From an uncultured Collinsella sp. (lineage in GTDB: Bacteria; Actinomycetota; Coriobacteriia; Coriobacteriales; Coriobacteriaceae): DNA of 30,646 nt. Location: positions 1-30,646 of the forward strand of contig CABSNM010000021.1 in assembly GCA_902479065.1 (NCBI GenBank), in the 5' to 3' direction. Below, in pieces: positions 30,618 to 30,646 of this stretch. Positions within the stretch are counted from its first letter, which is position 1; the number at the start of each line of letters is the position of its first letter. The notes below the pieces were generated by a model. It was given only the letters and a program-made list of their open reading frames with translations, searched no databases and had not been told where the DNA came from. The translations under genes and the position numbers were made by a program.

Positions 30618-30646
30618 CTGTCTCTTATACACATCTGACGCTGCCG
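30618..30646. other. Nextera transposase adapter at the contig end
   Basis: CTGTCTCTTATACACATCT (30618-30636) is the Tn5 mosaic end in Nextera libraries, followed by GACGCTGCCG, the start of the adapter tail. It is not genomic. On the minus strand it makes a false GTG start reading MYKRQ, a known artefact. Real sequence ends at about 30617. Confidence 0.97.

Noticed and set aside
30552..30632. N-terminal extension of the integrase beginning MYKRQ
   Set aside because: These residues come from the Nextera adapter; ATG 30551 with AAGGAA is the real start.

Overview
The window looks like one contig from a Coriobacteriia (Actinomycetota) genome, most like Collinsella. The grounds are high-GC coding DNA, LPXTG-type pili of the fimbrial D2 family, a GlnR-type regulator, and many palindromic intergenic repeats. 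Genus is inference. The last 29 bases (30618-30646) match a Nextera transposase adapter, so the right end is an assembly or trimming edge.

Layout. (1) 24-6747, minus strand: a sortase-type pilus operon with a large beta-helix adhesin (LPLSG), a pilin (MPSTG) whose start overlaps the adhesin stop, and a second pilin broken by an in-frame TAA and lacking its C-terminus at the window edge. An AT-rich leader precedes it. (2) 7253-13490, minus: a Cof-type HAD phosphatase, an MFS transporter, molybdenum-cofactor genes (a moaC-mobB fusion and moaA) and a PD-(D/E)XK-like protein. (3) 13827-16077, plus: a MATE efflux pump and a frameshifted MerR regulator. (4) 16142-23498, minus: ligA, an HtrA-like protease, a GlnR-like regulator, a glutamine-synthetase family gene and a LacI-family regulator. 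(5) 23732-27914: a KDG catabolic unit (kdgK, eda), a GntR/FadR regulator on the minus strand and a YczE/YitT-like membrane protein. (6) 28028-30551: an AAA ATPase preceded by seven 10-bp repeats, a spaced AGACG repeat array, and a decayed tyrosine integrase.

The most interesting signal is in the KDG region. The kdgK promoter and the promoter of the membrane-protein gene share the same layout: TATACT, then the operator ACGAAACCGATTTCGT, then a long stem-loop with an identical 8-nt loop. A second, larger RNA-like element occurs once between kdgK and eda and once before the membrane-protein gene. Both copies have a 5' hairpin whose loop can form a pseudoknot, a closing stem, and the invariant tract GCAGTGCCTCCGATAACC. 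Stems differ between copies but pairing is kept. I cannot match it to a known riboswitch. The LacI regulator divergent from kdgK is the obvious candidate to bind the operators.

Other points of note: the glutamine-synthetase family protein lacks three of the six usual metal ligands and has an altered flap glutamate. Two families of palindromic intergenic repeats keep their stems while stem sequence varies.
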